Shown: one piece after another, positions 45,384 through 54,959 of the stretch
How positions within the stretch are numbered: the stretch's first letter is position 1
Layout of the letters: each line of letters opens with the position of its first letter
Source: Panacagrimonas sp.
GTDB lineage: Bacteria > Pseudomonadota > Gammaproteobacteria > Nevskiales > Nevskiaceae
Length of the DNA stretch: 64,000 bases
Reading direction: 5' to 3'
Assembly: GCF_020697055.1 (NCBI RefSeq)
Contig: NZ_JAJFBP010000011.1
Location: forward strand, 1-64,000
Made by a program: the position numbers and the translations under genes
The notes under the pieces: model-generated
What the model saw: only the letters and a program-made list of their open reading frames with translations
What the model was told of the DNA's origin: nothing
Databases searched by the model: none

Positions 45384-46535
45384 GTGATTCGCCGCGCCCT
45401 GTTGTTGTCGCTTGCCACGATGCTGGTGGCGGCCTGCGGTGAACGGCAATCCGGCGCGTCGTCGACATCCGCGGCGCGGCGCGAACCTGCGCGAGTCCAG
45501 CAAGGACTCTGGAGCGGATTTCCCCAAGGCGTTCCCGAGTCCTTCGCGCGCGGCGTGACCGCGGCCAACTGGTTCACCCATCGCAGCGACGTGCGTCTGG
45601 CGCCCGGCTGGCCCGACGCCTCGGACTTCGCGCGCATGCACGAGCTCGGCCTGGGCCACCTGCGCGTGCTGCTCGACCCGGATTGGCTGCAGTTGAACGC
45701 GGCGCACCCGCGCTATCTCGATGCCGGTGTGCGGCAGGCGGCCGCTGCAGGGCTGATGGTGGTGCTCGCGATGCAACCTTCGCCCGAACACAAGCAGCAG
45801 ATGGGACGTGACGATGCCGCCATCGAGACGCTCGCGGCGCAGTGGACGCAGATCGCGACGGCGTTTGCCTCGATCCCGGTGGACCGTCTCGTGTTCGAGG
45901 TGCTCAACGAGCCCGAGATCGAGGACATCGAACGCGCGCTGCGCATCCAGCAGCGCCTGATCGAGGCGGTGCGCGGCGTCACTCCCGATCGCGTCGTCGT
46001 GGTCGGCGGAGCGCACTTTTCCGACGTCGCGGATCTCGTCGCGCTGCGACCGCTGCCGCTACGCGGTGTGGTCTACAGCTTCCACTTCTACGAACCGCAC
46101 AACTTCACCCACCAGGGCGCGACCTGGGGCTGGCCGATGTGGATGCTGCTGCGAAACATGCCATATCCGTCGAGTCCCGAAGCGTTGGCGCCCGTGGTGC
46201 CGACGTTGGCCGAGGTCGCGCGCGAGCACGCGGCCTGGTACGGCCAGCAGAACTGGAACAAGGCCAAGCTCGCGACGTTCGTGGAACAGGCAGCGAACTG
46301 GTCGCAGCGACACCGCGTGCCGGTGTGGTGCAGTGAATTTGGCGTCCTGCGCGACGCGGTGCCGCCGGAGTCGCGACGGGCCTGGCTCGGCGATGCACGC
46401 AGCCTCTTCGAATCCAGTTCGATCGCCTGGACCTACTTCGACTGGTGGGGCCATTTCGGCCTCGTGGCCGGGCCGCCCGGAGCGCGGACGCTGGACGCGG
46501 ACGTCGTTGCAGGGCTGAGCCTGGGCGCGAACTGA
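45384..46535 (+). CDS. Glycoside hydrolase family 5 (cellulase-like) lipoprotein
   Basis: A 383-residue exported protein. It starts at GTG 45384, giving MIRRALLLSLATMLVAAC, a signal peptide with lipobox and acylated Cys18, so it is anchored in a membrane facing the periplasm or outside. The catalytic domain has the GH5 pattern: LNEPEIEDIE (acid/base Glu, about 176), GVVYSFHFYEPHNF (His/Tyr) and VWCSEFGVL (nucleophile Glu, about 317), with a WTYFDWWGHFG end. The substrate cannot be told from sequence; beta-1,4- or beta-1,3-glucans are typical. It lies 14 nt after gltD, so it may be read through from gltBD, though a metabolic link is not obvious. Confidence 0.88.
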   Translation: MIRRALLLSLATMLVAACGERQSGASSTSAARREPARVQQGLWSGFPQGVPESFARGVTAANWFTHRSDVRLAPGWPDASDFARMHELGLGHLRVLLDPDWLQLNAAHPRYLDAGVRQAAAAGLMVVLAMQPSPEHKQQMGRDDAAIETLAAQWTQIATAFASIPVDRLVFEVLNEPEIEDIERALRIQQRLIEAVRGVTPDRVVVVGGAHFSDVADLVALRPLPLRGVVYSFHFYEPHNFTHQGATWGWPMWMLLRNMPYPSSPEALAPVVPTLAEVAREHAAWYGQQNWNKAKLATFVEQAANWSQRHRVPVWCSEFGVLRDAVPPESRRAWLGDARSLFESSSIAWTYFDWWGHFGLVAGPPGARTLDADVVAGLSLGAN

Positions 46536-46545
46536 GGCGCGCGGG

Positions 46546-46818
46546 CTAGCTGGCGTCCTTGCCCCTGAGCAGCGTGCGGGCGACCTCGCCGGCGCGTTCG
46601 TTGAGCAGCCGGATCGTCTCGTAGATGTTGCCGACGGTCTGATCGTGGATCTCGCGTGCCTTGCCGACCGGCTTCTGCAGCGCATCGACCTTCTCCAGCA
46701 TGTCGAACGGCATGCTGGCGATCGACAGATGCACCTGTTCGACGGTCGTTGCGCCCTCTTCGATGGCCTTTTGGACGATTTCCTGGACGCTCAGCAGTTT
46801 TTCCTTGCGGTCATTCAT
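46546..46818 (-). CDS. Small conserved helical protein
   Basis: A 90-residue cytoplasmic protein with no recognised domain name. The start MNDRKEKLLSVQEIVQKAIEEGATTVEQVHLSIASMPFDMLEK, followed by TVGNIYETIRLLNERAGEVARTLL, is almost wholly helical and amphipathic; it might be phasin- or chaperone-like, but that is only a guess. It is 25 nt downstream of the periplasmic unknown on the same strand (stop 46844), so they probably form a two-gene operon. It converges with the GH5 gene 10 nt away. Confidence 0.75.
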   Translation of the reverse strand: MNDRKEKLLSVQEIVQKAIEEGATTVEQVHLSIASMPFDMLEKVDALQKPVGKAREIHDQTVGNIYETIRLLNERAGEVARTLLRGKDAS

Positions 46819-46843
46819 CGCGGCATCTCCGGTGGTAGGCGAA

Positions 46844-47587
46844 TCAGCGGCACTGGACCGGCCGACGTTCCGGATCGTCCTCCAGTTCCTGCAGCCGCGC
46901 CAGGATCGCCGGACGCACCGGGGTGTTCGGGAAGCGCGTGACAAATTCGCTCAGTTCCTGTTCGACCGCATCCTCGTTGCCGCACGCGCATCCGCCCTGG
47001 GCGACGGTCTGTTCGATCTCGCCGAGCATCAGGCGCACGTAGTCGATGTACGCGCCGGGATAATCCCGCGCAAACCCCTGCCAGCCCTCGTACAGGTCGC
47101 TGATGACGCCCTCGCCGTAGCGGATGCAGGGCAGTACGCGCGACGTGCGACGCAGCCATGCCGGCATCGGGTCGAGGCCCCAGCTCTGGCGATAGACGCG
47201 GAAGAACCGGCGGTCTTCCGGCCGGCCCTGTCGCTGCGCGAGTTCCGAAAGAAACAGTGCATCCGGCAGCGCATACGGGATCGGCGAACGCGCCAGACGC
47301 ATTCCACGAAGCGATTCGGACAATGCCGCGAAGTCGTCGCCAGCCAGATCCTGCAGCCAGACGCGTCCGGTGAGCGGATCGCTTTGCATCAGCGCCTGCT
47401 GCAGAGCGGCGGACGTCGTGAACAGCGACTCCATCTCGACCGGCGGATCGGCGGATTCGACCGCATCGAGGGCGTCGCGGAACGCGCCGGCCTCGGGCGG
47501 CCAGCCGGCGCGTGCGCCGAGCGGGAGCGCAAGTGCGACGACCAGGGCAGTGAGACGAATCGTCAGCCGACGGCGGAGTGATCGCAC
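46844..47587 (-). CDS. Predicted periplasmic protein of unknown function
   Basis: A 247-residue protein, probably starting at GTG 47587 so that an Arg-rich n-region (RSLRRRLTIRL) and hydrophobic core (TALVVALALPLGARA) form a signal peptide; an ATG at 47650 would add 21 residues. The mature part shows ESLFTTSAALQQALMQSDP, DRRFFRVYRQSWGLDPMPAWLRRTSRVLPCIRYGEG and a cysteine cluster GGCACGNEDAVEQELSEF near the C-terminus, with a last Cys in PVQCR. I do not recognise the family. It is divergent from the MBL-fold gene and is followed by the small helical protein. Confidence 0.75.
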   Translation of the reverse strand: MRSLRRRLTIRLTALVVALALPLGARAGWPPEAGAFRDALDAVESADPPVEMESLFTTSAALQQALMQSDPLTGRVWLQDLAGDDFAALSESLRGMRLARSPIPYALPDALFLSELAQRQGRPEDRRFFRVYRQSWGLDPMPAWLRRTSRVLPCIRYGEGVISDLYEGWQGFARDYPGAYIDYVRLMLGEIEQTVAQGGCACGNEDAVEQELSEFVTRFPNTPVRPAILARLQELEDDPERRPVQCR

Positions 47588-47694
47588 AGCGCGAGGAGAG
47601 GAGGCGGGCCGGATCGTGAAGGTCACAGCGTGGCGGCTCAAGCGTAACATCGGTCCGGAGCCGGACGGTCGAGCCGGCCGGGGGAGCCTCGAAG

Positions 47695-48675
47695 ATGAAG
47701 AAGGTGCTTACTGCGCTGGGTGTCGTGACGCTCGCGCTGCTGATCCTGCTGGGCATGAGTTTCCGCGGCGCCACGCTGCCGGTCACGGAGGACGTGCCGA
47801 TCGCGCTGGCCAATCCACCGCGCATCGCGGGCGTGCGGATCAGCGCCATCTATGCGGGCCGCATGGAGTCGATCGCGGCGTTTGCCTACCGCGGCGGCGG
47901 CTTCGGCGACAAACGCGAGTTCGGGATGGGCGCGATCCTGGTGAAGCATCCGCAGGGCAACCTGCTGTTCGACACCGGATTCGGCAAGGACGTCGACGCG
48001 CACGTGAAGAGCATGCCGTTCCTGCTGCGCGCGACCACCTCCTACACCAAGGAGCAGACGGTCGCCGAACAGCTCGCCGCCGCCCAGGTTCCGCTCGAGG
48101 ACATCTCGCGAATCGTGCTCACGCATGCGCACTGGGATCACGTGAGCGGCATTCCGGATCTCGATGGCGTGCAGATCATGGTCAGCCAGGAGGAGGCGGC
48201 GTTCATCGAAAGCGACGATCCGATGGCCGCGCTCATCCACGGCTTCGGCCAGCTGCCGATCGCGCCGCTGAACTACCGCGAAGGACCGTACCTGGGCTTT
48301 CCCAACAGCTTCGACGTGTTCGGCGACGGCAGCGTCGTGATGGTGCCCGCGCCCGGTCACACGCCGGGATCGACGATCACGTTCGTGCACACCGAGGACG
48401 GCAAGCACTACGCGCTGGTCGGCGATCTCGTGTGGCAGAAGGAGGCGATCGAACTGCCGGCCGAGCGTCCGTGGCTGCCGCGCGTGCTCGTGGACAAGGA
48501 TCCCGCGGCGGTGCGCGGCCAGATCGTGCACATGCATCGCCTGCAGAGGATGTGGCCCGAACTGGTGATCGTGCCCGCGCACGATCGGCGAGTGTGGGAC
48601 ACGTTGCCGCGCTTCCCGCAGGGGTTCGCGGATCCGCTTCCGGCAACGCCCGAAGACGAAGGGCCGGGAGCCTAG
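47695..48675 (+). CDS. Membrane-anchored MBL-fold metallo-hydrolase
   Basis: A 326-residue metallo-beta-lactamase-fold protein. An N-terminal hydrophobic helix (VLTALGVVTLALLILLGMSF) serves as anchor or signal. The metal motif HAHWDH is near residues 144-149; further ligands are the His in APGHTPGSTITF, the Asp in ALVGDLVWQKEAIE and the His in VIVPAHDRRVWD. The overall pattern fits lactonase-like members such as quorum-quenching AHL lactonases, but the substrate is not determined by these residues. It converges with nadE, 7 nt away, and is divergent from the unknown periplasmic gene. Confidence 0.88.
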   Translation: MKKVLTALGVVTLALLILLGMSFRGATLPVTEDVPIALANPPRIAGVRISAIYAGRMESIAAFAYRGGGFGDKREFGMGAILVKHPQGNLLFDTGFGKDVDAHVKSMPFLLRATTSYTKEQTVAEQLAAAQVPLEDISRIVLTHAHWDHVSGIPDLDGVQIMVSQEEAAFIESDDPMAALIHGFGQLPIAPLNYREGPYLGFPNSFDVFGDGSVVMVPAPGHTPGSTITFVHTEDGKHYALVGDLVWQKEAIELPAERPWLPRVLVDKDPAAVRGQIVHMHRLQRMWPELVIVPAHDRRVWDTLPRFPQGFADPLPATPEDEGPGA

Positions 48676-48682
48676 AGGTTGC

Positions 48683-50296
48683 CTACAGGTCGCCGTAGAC
48701 CGCGGTGATCGGATAACGCCGCTCGCGACCAAACGCACAGCGCGTGACCTTGGGTCCGGGCGGCGCCTGCCGGCGCTTGTACTCGGAGCGTCGCACCAAT
48801 CCGGCGACGCGTTTGACGATCGCTTCCTCGAACCCCGCGGCGACGATCTCGGAGATCGAGCGGCTGTCCTCGACATAGGCTTCGAGGATCGGATCGAGCA
48901 CTTCGTAGGGCGGCAGCGAATCCGAATCCTTCTGGTCGGGGCGCAGCTCGGCCGAGGGCGGCCGCGTGAGCACGCGCTCCGGGATCACCGGCGAGATCGA
49001 ATTGCGGTAGCGCGCCAGCTGGAACACCAGCGTCTTGTAGACATCCTTGATCGGCGCGAATCCGCCGCACATGTCGCCGTAGAGCGTCGCGTAACCCACC
49101 GCCATCTCGGACTTGTTGCCGGTGGTCAGCACCACGTGTCCGAACTTGTTGGACAGCGCCATCAACAGCACGCCGCGCGCACGCGACTGCATGTTCTCCT
49201 CCGTGATGTCGATCGCGCGACCGCGGAACGTCTCGGCCAGCGTCTGGCCGAGGGACAGCACCGTGGGTTCGATCGGCAGCACCGAATAGCGGATGCCCAG
49301 CGCCTCGGCCTCGATGCGCGCGTCGTCGTTGGACATGTCGAGCGTGTAGCGCGAGGGCAGGGAGACGCCCCACACGCGATCGGCGCCCAGCGCATCGGCC
49401 GCGATCGCCGCCACCAGCGCCGAGTCGATGCCGCCGGAAAGCCCGATCAGCGCGCCTGGAAAACCGTTGCGATTGACGTAGTCGCGCACCGATTGCACCA
49501 GGCCGCGATACACCACCGCTTCCGGAGGCGATGGCTCGTGCACCGGACCGCGCAGTTCGCCGTCTCCGAATTCGACCAGGTACAGATCTTCCTCGAACGT
49601 CGGCGCGCGGAACGACACCGAGCCGTCGGCGCGAACGGCGTGCGAGTCGCCGTCGAACAGCAGATCGTCCTGGCCGCCGACCATGTTGACGTACAGGATC
49701 GGCAGGCGCGTCTCGGTCGCCCGCGCGCGCAGGACGTCGGCGCGTTGCTTCGACTTGCCGATGGCGAAGGGCGACGCATTGATGTTGATCATCAGCCGCG
49801 CGCCCTGGTCGCGGCTCTCGTCGGCCGGTCGCGTGCCCCAGATGTCCTCGCAGATGCACAACCCCACCGGCACGCCCTTGAGATCGAAGACGCAGGCGCT
49901 GCGCCCCGCAAGGAAATGGCGCTTCTCGTCGAACACGCCGTAGTTGGGCAGCAGGCGCTTGCGATAGCGCCGCACGAGCTGGCCGTCGCGGAAGATCGCG
50001 GCCGCGTTGTAGATGCCTTCCTCGTCGTACTCGGGATGTCCGACCACGACGTGGATGCCGTTGGTCTCGCGGCGGATCCGCTCGAGCCCGGCCTCGACCG
50101 CGGGTGGCAGACCGGAACGCAGCAGCAGATCGTCCGGCGGATAGCCGAGCAGCGCGAGCTCGGGGAAGGCGATCAGATCCGCGCGCAGCTCGTCGCGCGC
50201 ACGCACGGCGGCGGCGATGATCTTCTCGACGTTGCCTTCGATATCGCCGACCCAGAAGTTCAGCTGGGCCGCGACCAGACGCAAAGTGTCCGACAT
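48683..50296 (-). CDS. nadE: Glutamine-dependent NAD+ synthetase
   Basis: Final step of NAD synthesis: amidates nicotinate adenine dinucleotide, using ammonia from its own glutaminase domain. 537 residues. The N-terminal nitrilase-like glutaminase has the triad Glu (FPELALLGYPPDD), Lys (RKRLLPNYGVFDE) and Cys (GLCICEDIWG). The C-terminal synthetase has the ATP-binding LIGLSGGIDSALVAAIAADAL, LTTGNKSEMAVGYATLYGDMCGGFAPIKDVYKT and the ELRPDQKDSDSLPPYEVLD region. The start is the ATG giving MSDTLRLVAAQLN. It is divergent from the asmA-like gene. Confidence 0.97.
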   Translation of the reverse strand: MSDTLRLVAAQLNFWVGDIEGNVEKIIAAAVRARDELRADLIAFPELALLGYPPDDLLLRSGLPPAVEAGLERIRRETNGIHVVVGHPEYDEEGIYNAAAIFRDGQLVRRYRKRLLPNYGVFDEKRHFLAGRSACVFDLKGVPVGLCICEDIWGTRPADESRDQGARLMININASPFAIGKSKQRADVLRARATETRLPILYVNMVGGQDDLLFDGDSHAVRADGSVSFRAPTFEEDLYLVEFGDGELRGPVHEPSPPEAVVYRGLVQSVRDYVNRNGFPGALIGLSGGIDSALVAAIAADALGADRVWGVSLPSRYTLDMSNDDARIEAEALGIRYSVLPIEPTVLSLGQTLAETFRGRAIDITEENMQSRARGVLLMALSNKFGHVVLTTGNKSEMAVGYATLYGDMCGGFAPIKDVYKTLVFQLARYRNSISPVIPERVLTRPPSAELRPDQKDSDSLPPYEVLDPILEAYVEDSRSISEIVAAGFEEAIVKRVAGLVRRSEYKRRQAPPGPKVTRCAFGRERRYPITAVYGDL

Positions 50297-50390
50297 ATGT
50301 CGCGATTCTCGGCCATCGACGCGCGTGCCGTCGAGAACCCGGGTCGCGCCCGGGCGGTCACAATGACGGCCCGGTCGGCGGGACGATCCC

Positions 50391-52466
50391 ATGAGGCAGG
50401 CGATTCGACGGTGGGCGTGGTGGACCAACGAGCTCGGTGGCGTGCTCGTGGTCGTCGCCGCGCTTATCGCGCTGGTGTGGATGTGGGACTGGAACTGGTT
50501 CCGGCCGATGGTCGAGAGCCAGGCCAGCACCGCGCTCGGGCGCACGGTGCGCATCGGATCCTTCGGCGTGCACGGCTGGCGCTACCCGACGATCGTGCTG
50601 GAGCAGATCCGCATCGACAATCCGGCGGAATTTCCGCGGGACTCCGGCTTTGGCCGCGTCGAGCGCCTGGAGGTCACGTTCGATCCGCGCGCGCTGCTCG
50701 ATCGCCAGTTGTCGCTGACGGCGATCCACCTCGAGCGACCGCAGTTCGCGCTGTACGCGCCGCCCGATACGCCGCCGAACTGGACGTTCCCTTCCTCGCC
50801 GGATGCCGACGAGCAGAAGAAGGCGCCGCCGCTGGAACTGCGAATCGGCCGGTTGAGCATCTCCGGTGGTGACGTCCGCGTCGAAGCGCCTCCGTTCAAG
50901 TCCGACTTCCGCGCGATCATCGAGACCCTGCCGGGAGACGATCCCGACGCCCCCGAGCTGCACCTGCGCGCAAGCGGCCGCTATTCGGGGCAGCCGCTGT
51001 TCGCGAGTTTCATCGGCGGCGCGCTGCTGTCGTTGCGTGATGCTTCGCACCCGTACCCAGTGCTGCTGACCGTCAGCAACGGCGCCACGCGCCTGCGGCT
51101 GCACGGCACGCTGCTCGATCCGGTCCGCCTGGGCGGCGCCGACCTCGCGCTGCAGTTCGAAGGCGCCGACCTCGCGGCGCTGTACCCGCTCACCGGCGTG
51201 CCGCTGCCGCCGACGGCGCCCTATCGCATCGCCGGGCAGTTCGACTTCCACCAGGACGATCGGGGGCCGCAGTTCCGGTTTCGCAAGTTCACGGGGACGG
51301 TCGGCAAGTCGGATCTGTCGGGCGATCTGGCGGTGCGCACCGGCGGGCCGCGCTTGCGAATCGAAGGGGACCTGCGCTCCAGGCAGATCCTGTTCGCGGA
51401 CCTGGGCGGCTTCGTCGGCAGCGCGCCGGGGGAAGCCGACGCCGCGGGCCAGACGGCGGCGCAGAAGCGCGAACACGCCGAGCAGGCGGCGAGCCCGCGC
51501 CTTTTGCCGGACACGCCGATCAACCTGCCCAAGATCCGCACAGCGGATTTCGACATCCGCTACGCGGCGCAGCACATCCAGACGAAGGACACGCCATTCG
51601 ACGACCTGGCGGTGCATCTGCGCATCGACGACGGTGTGCTGTCGCTGCGGCCGGTACGCTTCGGCATCGGCGGCGGCTCGATCGCGGCCAACGTGCTGCT
51701 CGACGGGACGCAGGAACGTGCGCACGTCCAGGCGGACGCGGATTTCCGCGCGGTCGATTTCTCCAAGGTGATGGGCGCGCTCGAGTACCGCGGCAGCGGC
51801 AAGGTCGACGGCCGCGCCAGCCTCGATGCGCGCGGCAACACCGTGGCCGACCTGCTCGCCGCCGGTAACGGGCGGCTACGACTGTCGATGGAGGGCGGCG
51901 ACGTCAGCGCGCTGCTGATCAATCTCGCCGGGTTGGACTTCGGCAACGCCCTGCTGTCGGCCATCGGGATTCCCAGCCGCGCCAAGCTGCGCTGCATGAT
52001 CGCGGACCTCGACATGAAGAAAGGCCTGGTCTCGACCGACACGCTGCTGCTCGACACCACCGAGGCCAACGTGGTCGGAGACGGCACGGTGAATCTCGCC
52101 GACGAGCGCATCGACTACCGCGTTCGCACCCAGCCCAAGACCTTCAACATCGGTTCGATCTCCGCCCCGATCCGCATCGGCGGGACGCTCAAGCAGCCGC
52201 GTGTGCGACCGGAAGCCCGATCGCTCGGCCTGCGGGGTGGTGCCGCCGTGGCCTTGGGCATCGTGGCGACGCCCTTGGCCGCGCTGCTCGCCACGATCCA
52301 GCCGGGTACCGGCAAGGATCAGGACTGCCAGGGATTGCTGCGCAGCGTGCGGCGTGAAGCGGACAAGCTTCCGCGCGTGCCCAATCCGGTACCGGCGACC
52401 GAGCCGTCTGCCGGGCCGCCGGCATCGTCGCCGCCATTGCGCTCGGCGACGTCCACCGCGCGCTAG
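50391..52466 (+). CDS. AsmA family protein
   Basis: A 691-residue AsmA-like protein: one N-terminal membrane helix (GGVLVVVAALIALVWMW) followed by a long periplasmic region rich in beta-strands (ALGRTVRIGSFGVHGWRYPTIVLEQIRIDNP; DFRAVDFSKVMGALEYRGSGKVDGRASLDARGNT). It has the characteristic AsmA C-terminal segment with LLLDTTEANVVGDGTVNLADERIDYRV and ISAPIRIGGTLKQPRVRPE. Members are thought to be bridge-like proteins affecting phospholipid transport to the outer membrane. A Pro/Ser-rich tail ends the protein. Its transcript and that of sucD share a bidirectional terminator. Confidence 0.9.
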   Translation: MRQAIRRWAWWTNELGGVLVVVAALIALVWMWDWNWFRPMVESQASTALGRTVRIGSFGVHGWRYPTIVLEQIRIDNPAEFPRDSGFGRVERLEVTFDPRALLDRQLSLTAIHLERPQFALYAPPDTPPNWTFPSSPDADEQKKAPPLELRIGRLSISGGDVRVEAPPFKSDFRAIIETLPGDDPDAPELHLRASGRYSGQPLFASFIGGALLSLRDASHPYPVLLTVSNGATRLRLHGTLLDPVRLGGADLALQFEGADLAALYPLTGVPLPPTAPYRIAGQFDFHQDDRGPQFRFRKFTGTVGKSDLSGDLAVRTGGPRLRIEGDLRSRQILFADLGGFVGSAPGEADAAGQTAAQKREHAEQAASPRLLPDTPINLPKIRTADFDIRYAAQHIQTKDTPFDDLAVHLRIDDGVLSLRPVRFGIGGGSIAANVLLDGTQERAHVQADADFRAVDFSKVMGALEYRGSGKVDGRASLDARGNTVADLLAAGNGRLRLSMEGGDVSALLINLAGLDFGNALLSAIGIPSRAKLRCMIADLDMKKGLVSTDTLLLDTTEANVVGDGTVNLADERIDYRVRTQPKTFNIGSISAPIRIGGTLKQPRVRPEARSLGLRGGAAVALGIVATPLAALLATIQPGTGKDQDCQGLLRSVRREADKLPRVPNPVPATEPSAGPPASSPPLRSATSTAR

Positions 52467-52474
52467 ATCCGAAA

Positions 52475-52506
52475 AAGACGAAGCCCGCCGGAGCGGGCTT
52501 CGTCTT
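52475..52506. terminator. Bidirectional terminator between asmA-like gene and sucD
   Basis: aagacgaagcccgc (52475-52488) pairs perfectly with gcgggcttcgtctt (52493-52506) around cgga. An A-run precedes it (gaaaaa) and T-rich sequence follows (cttcctg), so it can serve both strands. Confidence 0.85.
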
Positions 52507-52524
52507 CCTGCGTTGCAGCGTCTA

Positions 52525-53400
52525 TCAGCCGAGCAGCGCTTTCATCGCGGCGCCCAGGTCGGCCGGCGAACGCACCGTCTTCACGCCTGCGTCTTCGAGC
52601 GCCTTGAACTTCTCGTCGGCCGTGCCCTTGCCACCGGCGATGATCGCGCCGGCATGCCCCATGCGCTTGCCGGCCGGCGCGGTGACACCGGCGATGTAGG
52701 CGACCACCGGCTTCTTGACGTTCTTCTGGATGTACTCGGCCGCCTCTTCCTCGGACGAACCGCCGATCTCGCCGACCATGATGATGCCTTCGGTCTTGGG
52801 ATCCTTCTCGAACAGCGCAAGCACGTCGATGAAGCCCAGGCCGCGCACCGGATCACCACCGATGCCGACGCAGGTCGACTGGCCCAGTCCGTTCTGCGTG
52901 GTCTGGTGGACCGTCTCGTACGTCAGCGTGCCGGAGCGCGAAATCACGCCCACGCGACCGGGCTTGTGGATGTGGCCCGGCATGATGCCGATCTTGCACT
53001 CGCCCGGCGTGATCACGCCCGGGCAGTTCGGTCCGATCAGCACGCTGTTCGGATACTGCGCGCGCAAGGTGGCCTTGGCCTTGATCATATCGTTCACGGG
53101 AATGCCTTCCGTGATGCAGATGATCACCTTGATGCCTGCATCAGCCGCCTCGAGGATCGCGTCCGCGGCGCCCGGCGCCGGCACGTAGATCATCGTGGCG
53201 TCCGCGCCGGTGGCCTTCACCGCGTCGTGTGCGGTGTTGAAGACCGGCAGGTTCAGGTGCTTGCCGCCGCCTTTGCCCGGGGAGACGCCGCCGACCATCT
53301 TGGTGCCGTACGCGATGGCCTGCTCGGAGTGGAAGGTGCCCTGCTTGCCGGTGAAGCCCTGACAGATGACCTTGGTGTTCTTGTCGATCAGGATGGACAT
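52525..53400 (-). CDS. sucD: Succinyl-CoA synthetase alpha subunit
   Basis: ADP-forming subunit of the TCA-cycle enzyme, 291 residues. It binds CoA ([45 protein letters not shown]) and carries the phospho-histidine in [20 protein letters not shown]. The ATG follows the sucC stop with no gap (TAAATG), so translation is coupled and the subunits should be made in equal amounts. The operon ends at the bidirectional hairpin at 52475. Confidence 0.98.
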   Translation of the reverse strand: MSILIDKNTKVICQGFTGKQGTFHSEQAIAYGTKMVGGVSPGKGGGKHLNLPVFNTAHDAVKATGADATMIYVPAPGAADAILEAADAGIKVIICITEGIPVNDMIKAKATLRAQYPNSVLIGPNCPGVITPGECKIGIMPGHIHKPGRVGVISRSGTLTYETVHQTTQNGLGQSTCVGIGGDPVRGLGFIDVLALFEKDPKTEGIIMVGEIGGSSEEEAAEYIQKNVKKPVVAYIAGVTAPAGKRMGHAGAIIAGGKGTADEKFKALEDAGVKTVRSPADLGAAMKALLG

Positions 53401-54570
53401 TTACTTGCCCCCCTTGGCGAGCTTGACCACCGTCTGTGCCGCTTCGGTGAGATCGGAAACGGGAGTGATCGCAAATCCGGACTCGCGCAGCATCGCCTGA
53501 CCTTTCTCCATGTTGGTGCCCTGCAGCCGCGCCACGACCGGCAGCTTCAGGCCCGTCTGCTTGACCGCGGTGATGATGCCTTCGGCGATCAGGTCGCACT
53601 TCACGATGCCGCCGAAAATGTTGATGAAGATCGCTTTGACTTCCGGCGAGGCGGTGATCAGCTTGAACGCCTCCGTCACCTTCTCCGGCGTGGTGCCGCC
53701 GCCGACGTCGAGGAAGTTGGCCGGCTTGCCGCCGTGGAGCTGCACGATGTCCATGGTCGCCATGGCCAGGCCCGCGCCGTTGACCATGCACCCGATCTCG
53801 CCGTCCAGCGTCACGTAGTTGAGGTCGTACTTGGACGCGATGCGCTCGCGCTCGTCTTCCTGCGCCGGATCGCGCTGGCTGGCGATCTCCTTCTGGCGGA
53901 ACAGCGCGTTGTCGTCGAAGTTGAGCTTGCCGTCGAGGGCGACGACGTTGCCTTCCTTGGTCACGATCAGCGGGTTGATCTCGACCAGCGACGCGTCGCA
54001 CTCCATGAAGATGCGATAGAGGCCGGTCAGCACCCGGGTGAACTGGTCGGTCTGGTCCTTGCTCAGGCCCATGAAGAAGCCCAGCTCGCGCGCCTGGTAG
54101 GGCTGCAGGCCGGCGGTGGGCGACACGAACACGTGCTTGATGCGCTCGGGCGTGTCATGCGCGACTTTCTCGATGTCCATGCCGCCATCGGGCGAGGCCA
54201 TGAACACGATCTTTTCGTGCGTACGGTCGACCAGCGCCGAGAGGTACAGCTCGCGCTCGATGTTGGAGGGCTTCTCGACATAGACCGAGTTCACCGGCAG
54301 ACCCTTGGCGTCGGTCTGGATGGTGACGAGGTTCTTTCCGAGCATGCCCTTGGCGGCTTCCTCGGCGGCATCCGGACCCGTCACCAACTTCACACCGCCG
54401 GCCTTGCCACGCGCACCCGCATGCACCTGGGCCTTGACCACGACCTTCTCGGTGCCGAGCTGCTTGGCCGCGGCACGCGCCGCTTCCGGGCTTTCGGCGA
54501 GGATGCCTTCCGGCACCGGGATGCCGTAGCGCGCGAACAGCGCCTTGGCCTGGTATTCGTGGAGATTCAT
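53401..54570 (-). CDS. sucC: Succinyl-CoA synthetase beta subunit
   Basis: ATP-grasp nucleotide-binding subunit, 389 residues. N-terminus [28 protein letters not shown]-grasp [20 protein letters not shown]; active-site loops [26 protein letters not shown]; Mg2+-binding [31 protein letters not shown]; and the contact stretch [30 protein letters not shown]. It starts the sucCD operon and is divergent from the PP0621-like/pilSR cluster, the arrangement known in Xanthomonas and Xylella. Confidence 0.98.
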   Translation of the reverse strand: MNLHEYQAKALFARYGIPVPEGILAESPEAARAAAKQLGTEKVVVKAQVHAGARGKAGGVKLVTGPDAAEEAAKGMLGKNLVTIQTDAKGLPVNSVYVEKPSNIERELYLSALVDRTHEKIVFMASPDGGMDIEKVAHDTPERIKHVFVSPTAGLQPYQARELGFFMGLSKDQTDQFTRVLTGLYRIFMECDASLVEINPLIVTKEGNVVALDGKLNFDDNALFRQKEIASQRDPAQEDERERIASKYDLNYVTLDGEIGCMVNGAGLAMATMDIVQLHGGKPANFLDVGGGTTPEKVTEAFKLITASPEVKAIFINIFGGIVKCDLIAEGIITAVKQTGLKLPVVARLQGTNMEKGQAMLRESGFAITPVSDLTEAAQTVVKLAKGGK

Positions 54571-54740
54571 TCTGTCTGGCCTCTAAGGGGGACTTGGTGA
54601 TGTCCCGAGCCCGCGGCGTTGCGTTCGGGGGCGCGATTCTCCCCCAGTTCCATGCGGGGCTGCAAAAGGGCCGAATGCACGGTATCGGCGCAAGTGGCGG
54701 GCCGACCCCGGTATCATCCACGGCTGTTCCAGGAATCGAC

Positions 54741-54959
54741 ATGACGAACCTTCTTCGCCTGCTGCTGATCGGCGCCGCCATCTGGTTCGGCCTGCGGCTG
54801 TACCGGCAGTGGAAGCTCAACCAGCAAGCCAACTCGCGCGTCGACCAGCAGCGCGGTCCCGAGGCCTTCGAGCCGATGGTGCGGTGCCGATCCTGCGGCG
54901 TGCACCTGCCGGCTTCGGCCGTGTCCAGCACGGGGCTCTGCGGCAAGTGCAACAGCTGA
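54741..54959 (+). CDS. PP0621 family protein (membrane-anchored zinc ribbon)
   Basis: A 72-residue protein: MTNLLRLLLIGAAIWFGLRL forms one N-terminal helix, then a short linker, then a zinc-ribbon with two CxxC knuckles (CRSCGVHLPASAVSS...LCGKC). Small proteins of this type (PP0621 family) lie upstream of pilS in pseudomonads and relatives; the function is unknown. The start was placed at 54741 because the preceding in-frame residues overlap the sucC upstream region and do not resemble the family. Its 3' end overlaps the likely pilS start by 13 nt. Confidence 0.82.
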   Translation: MTNLLRLLLIGAAIWFGLRLYRQWKLNQQANSRVDQQRGPEAFEPMVRCRSCGVHLPASAVSSTGLCGKCNS

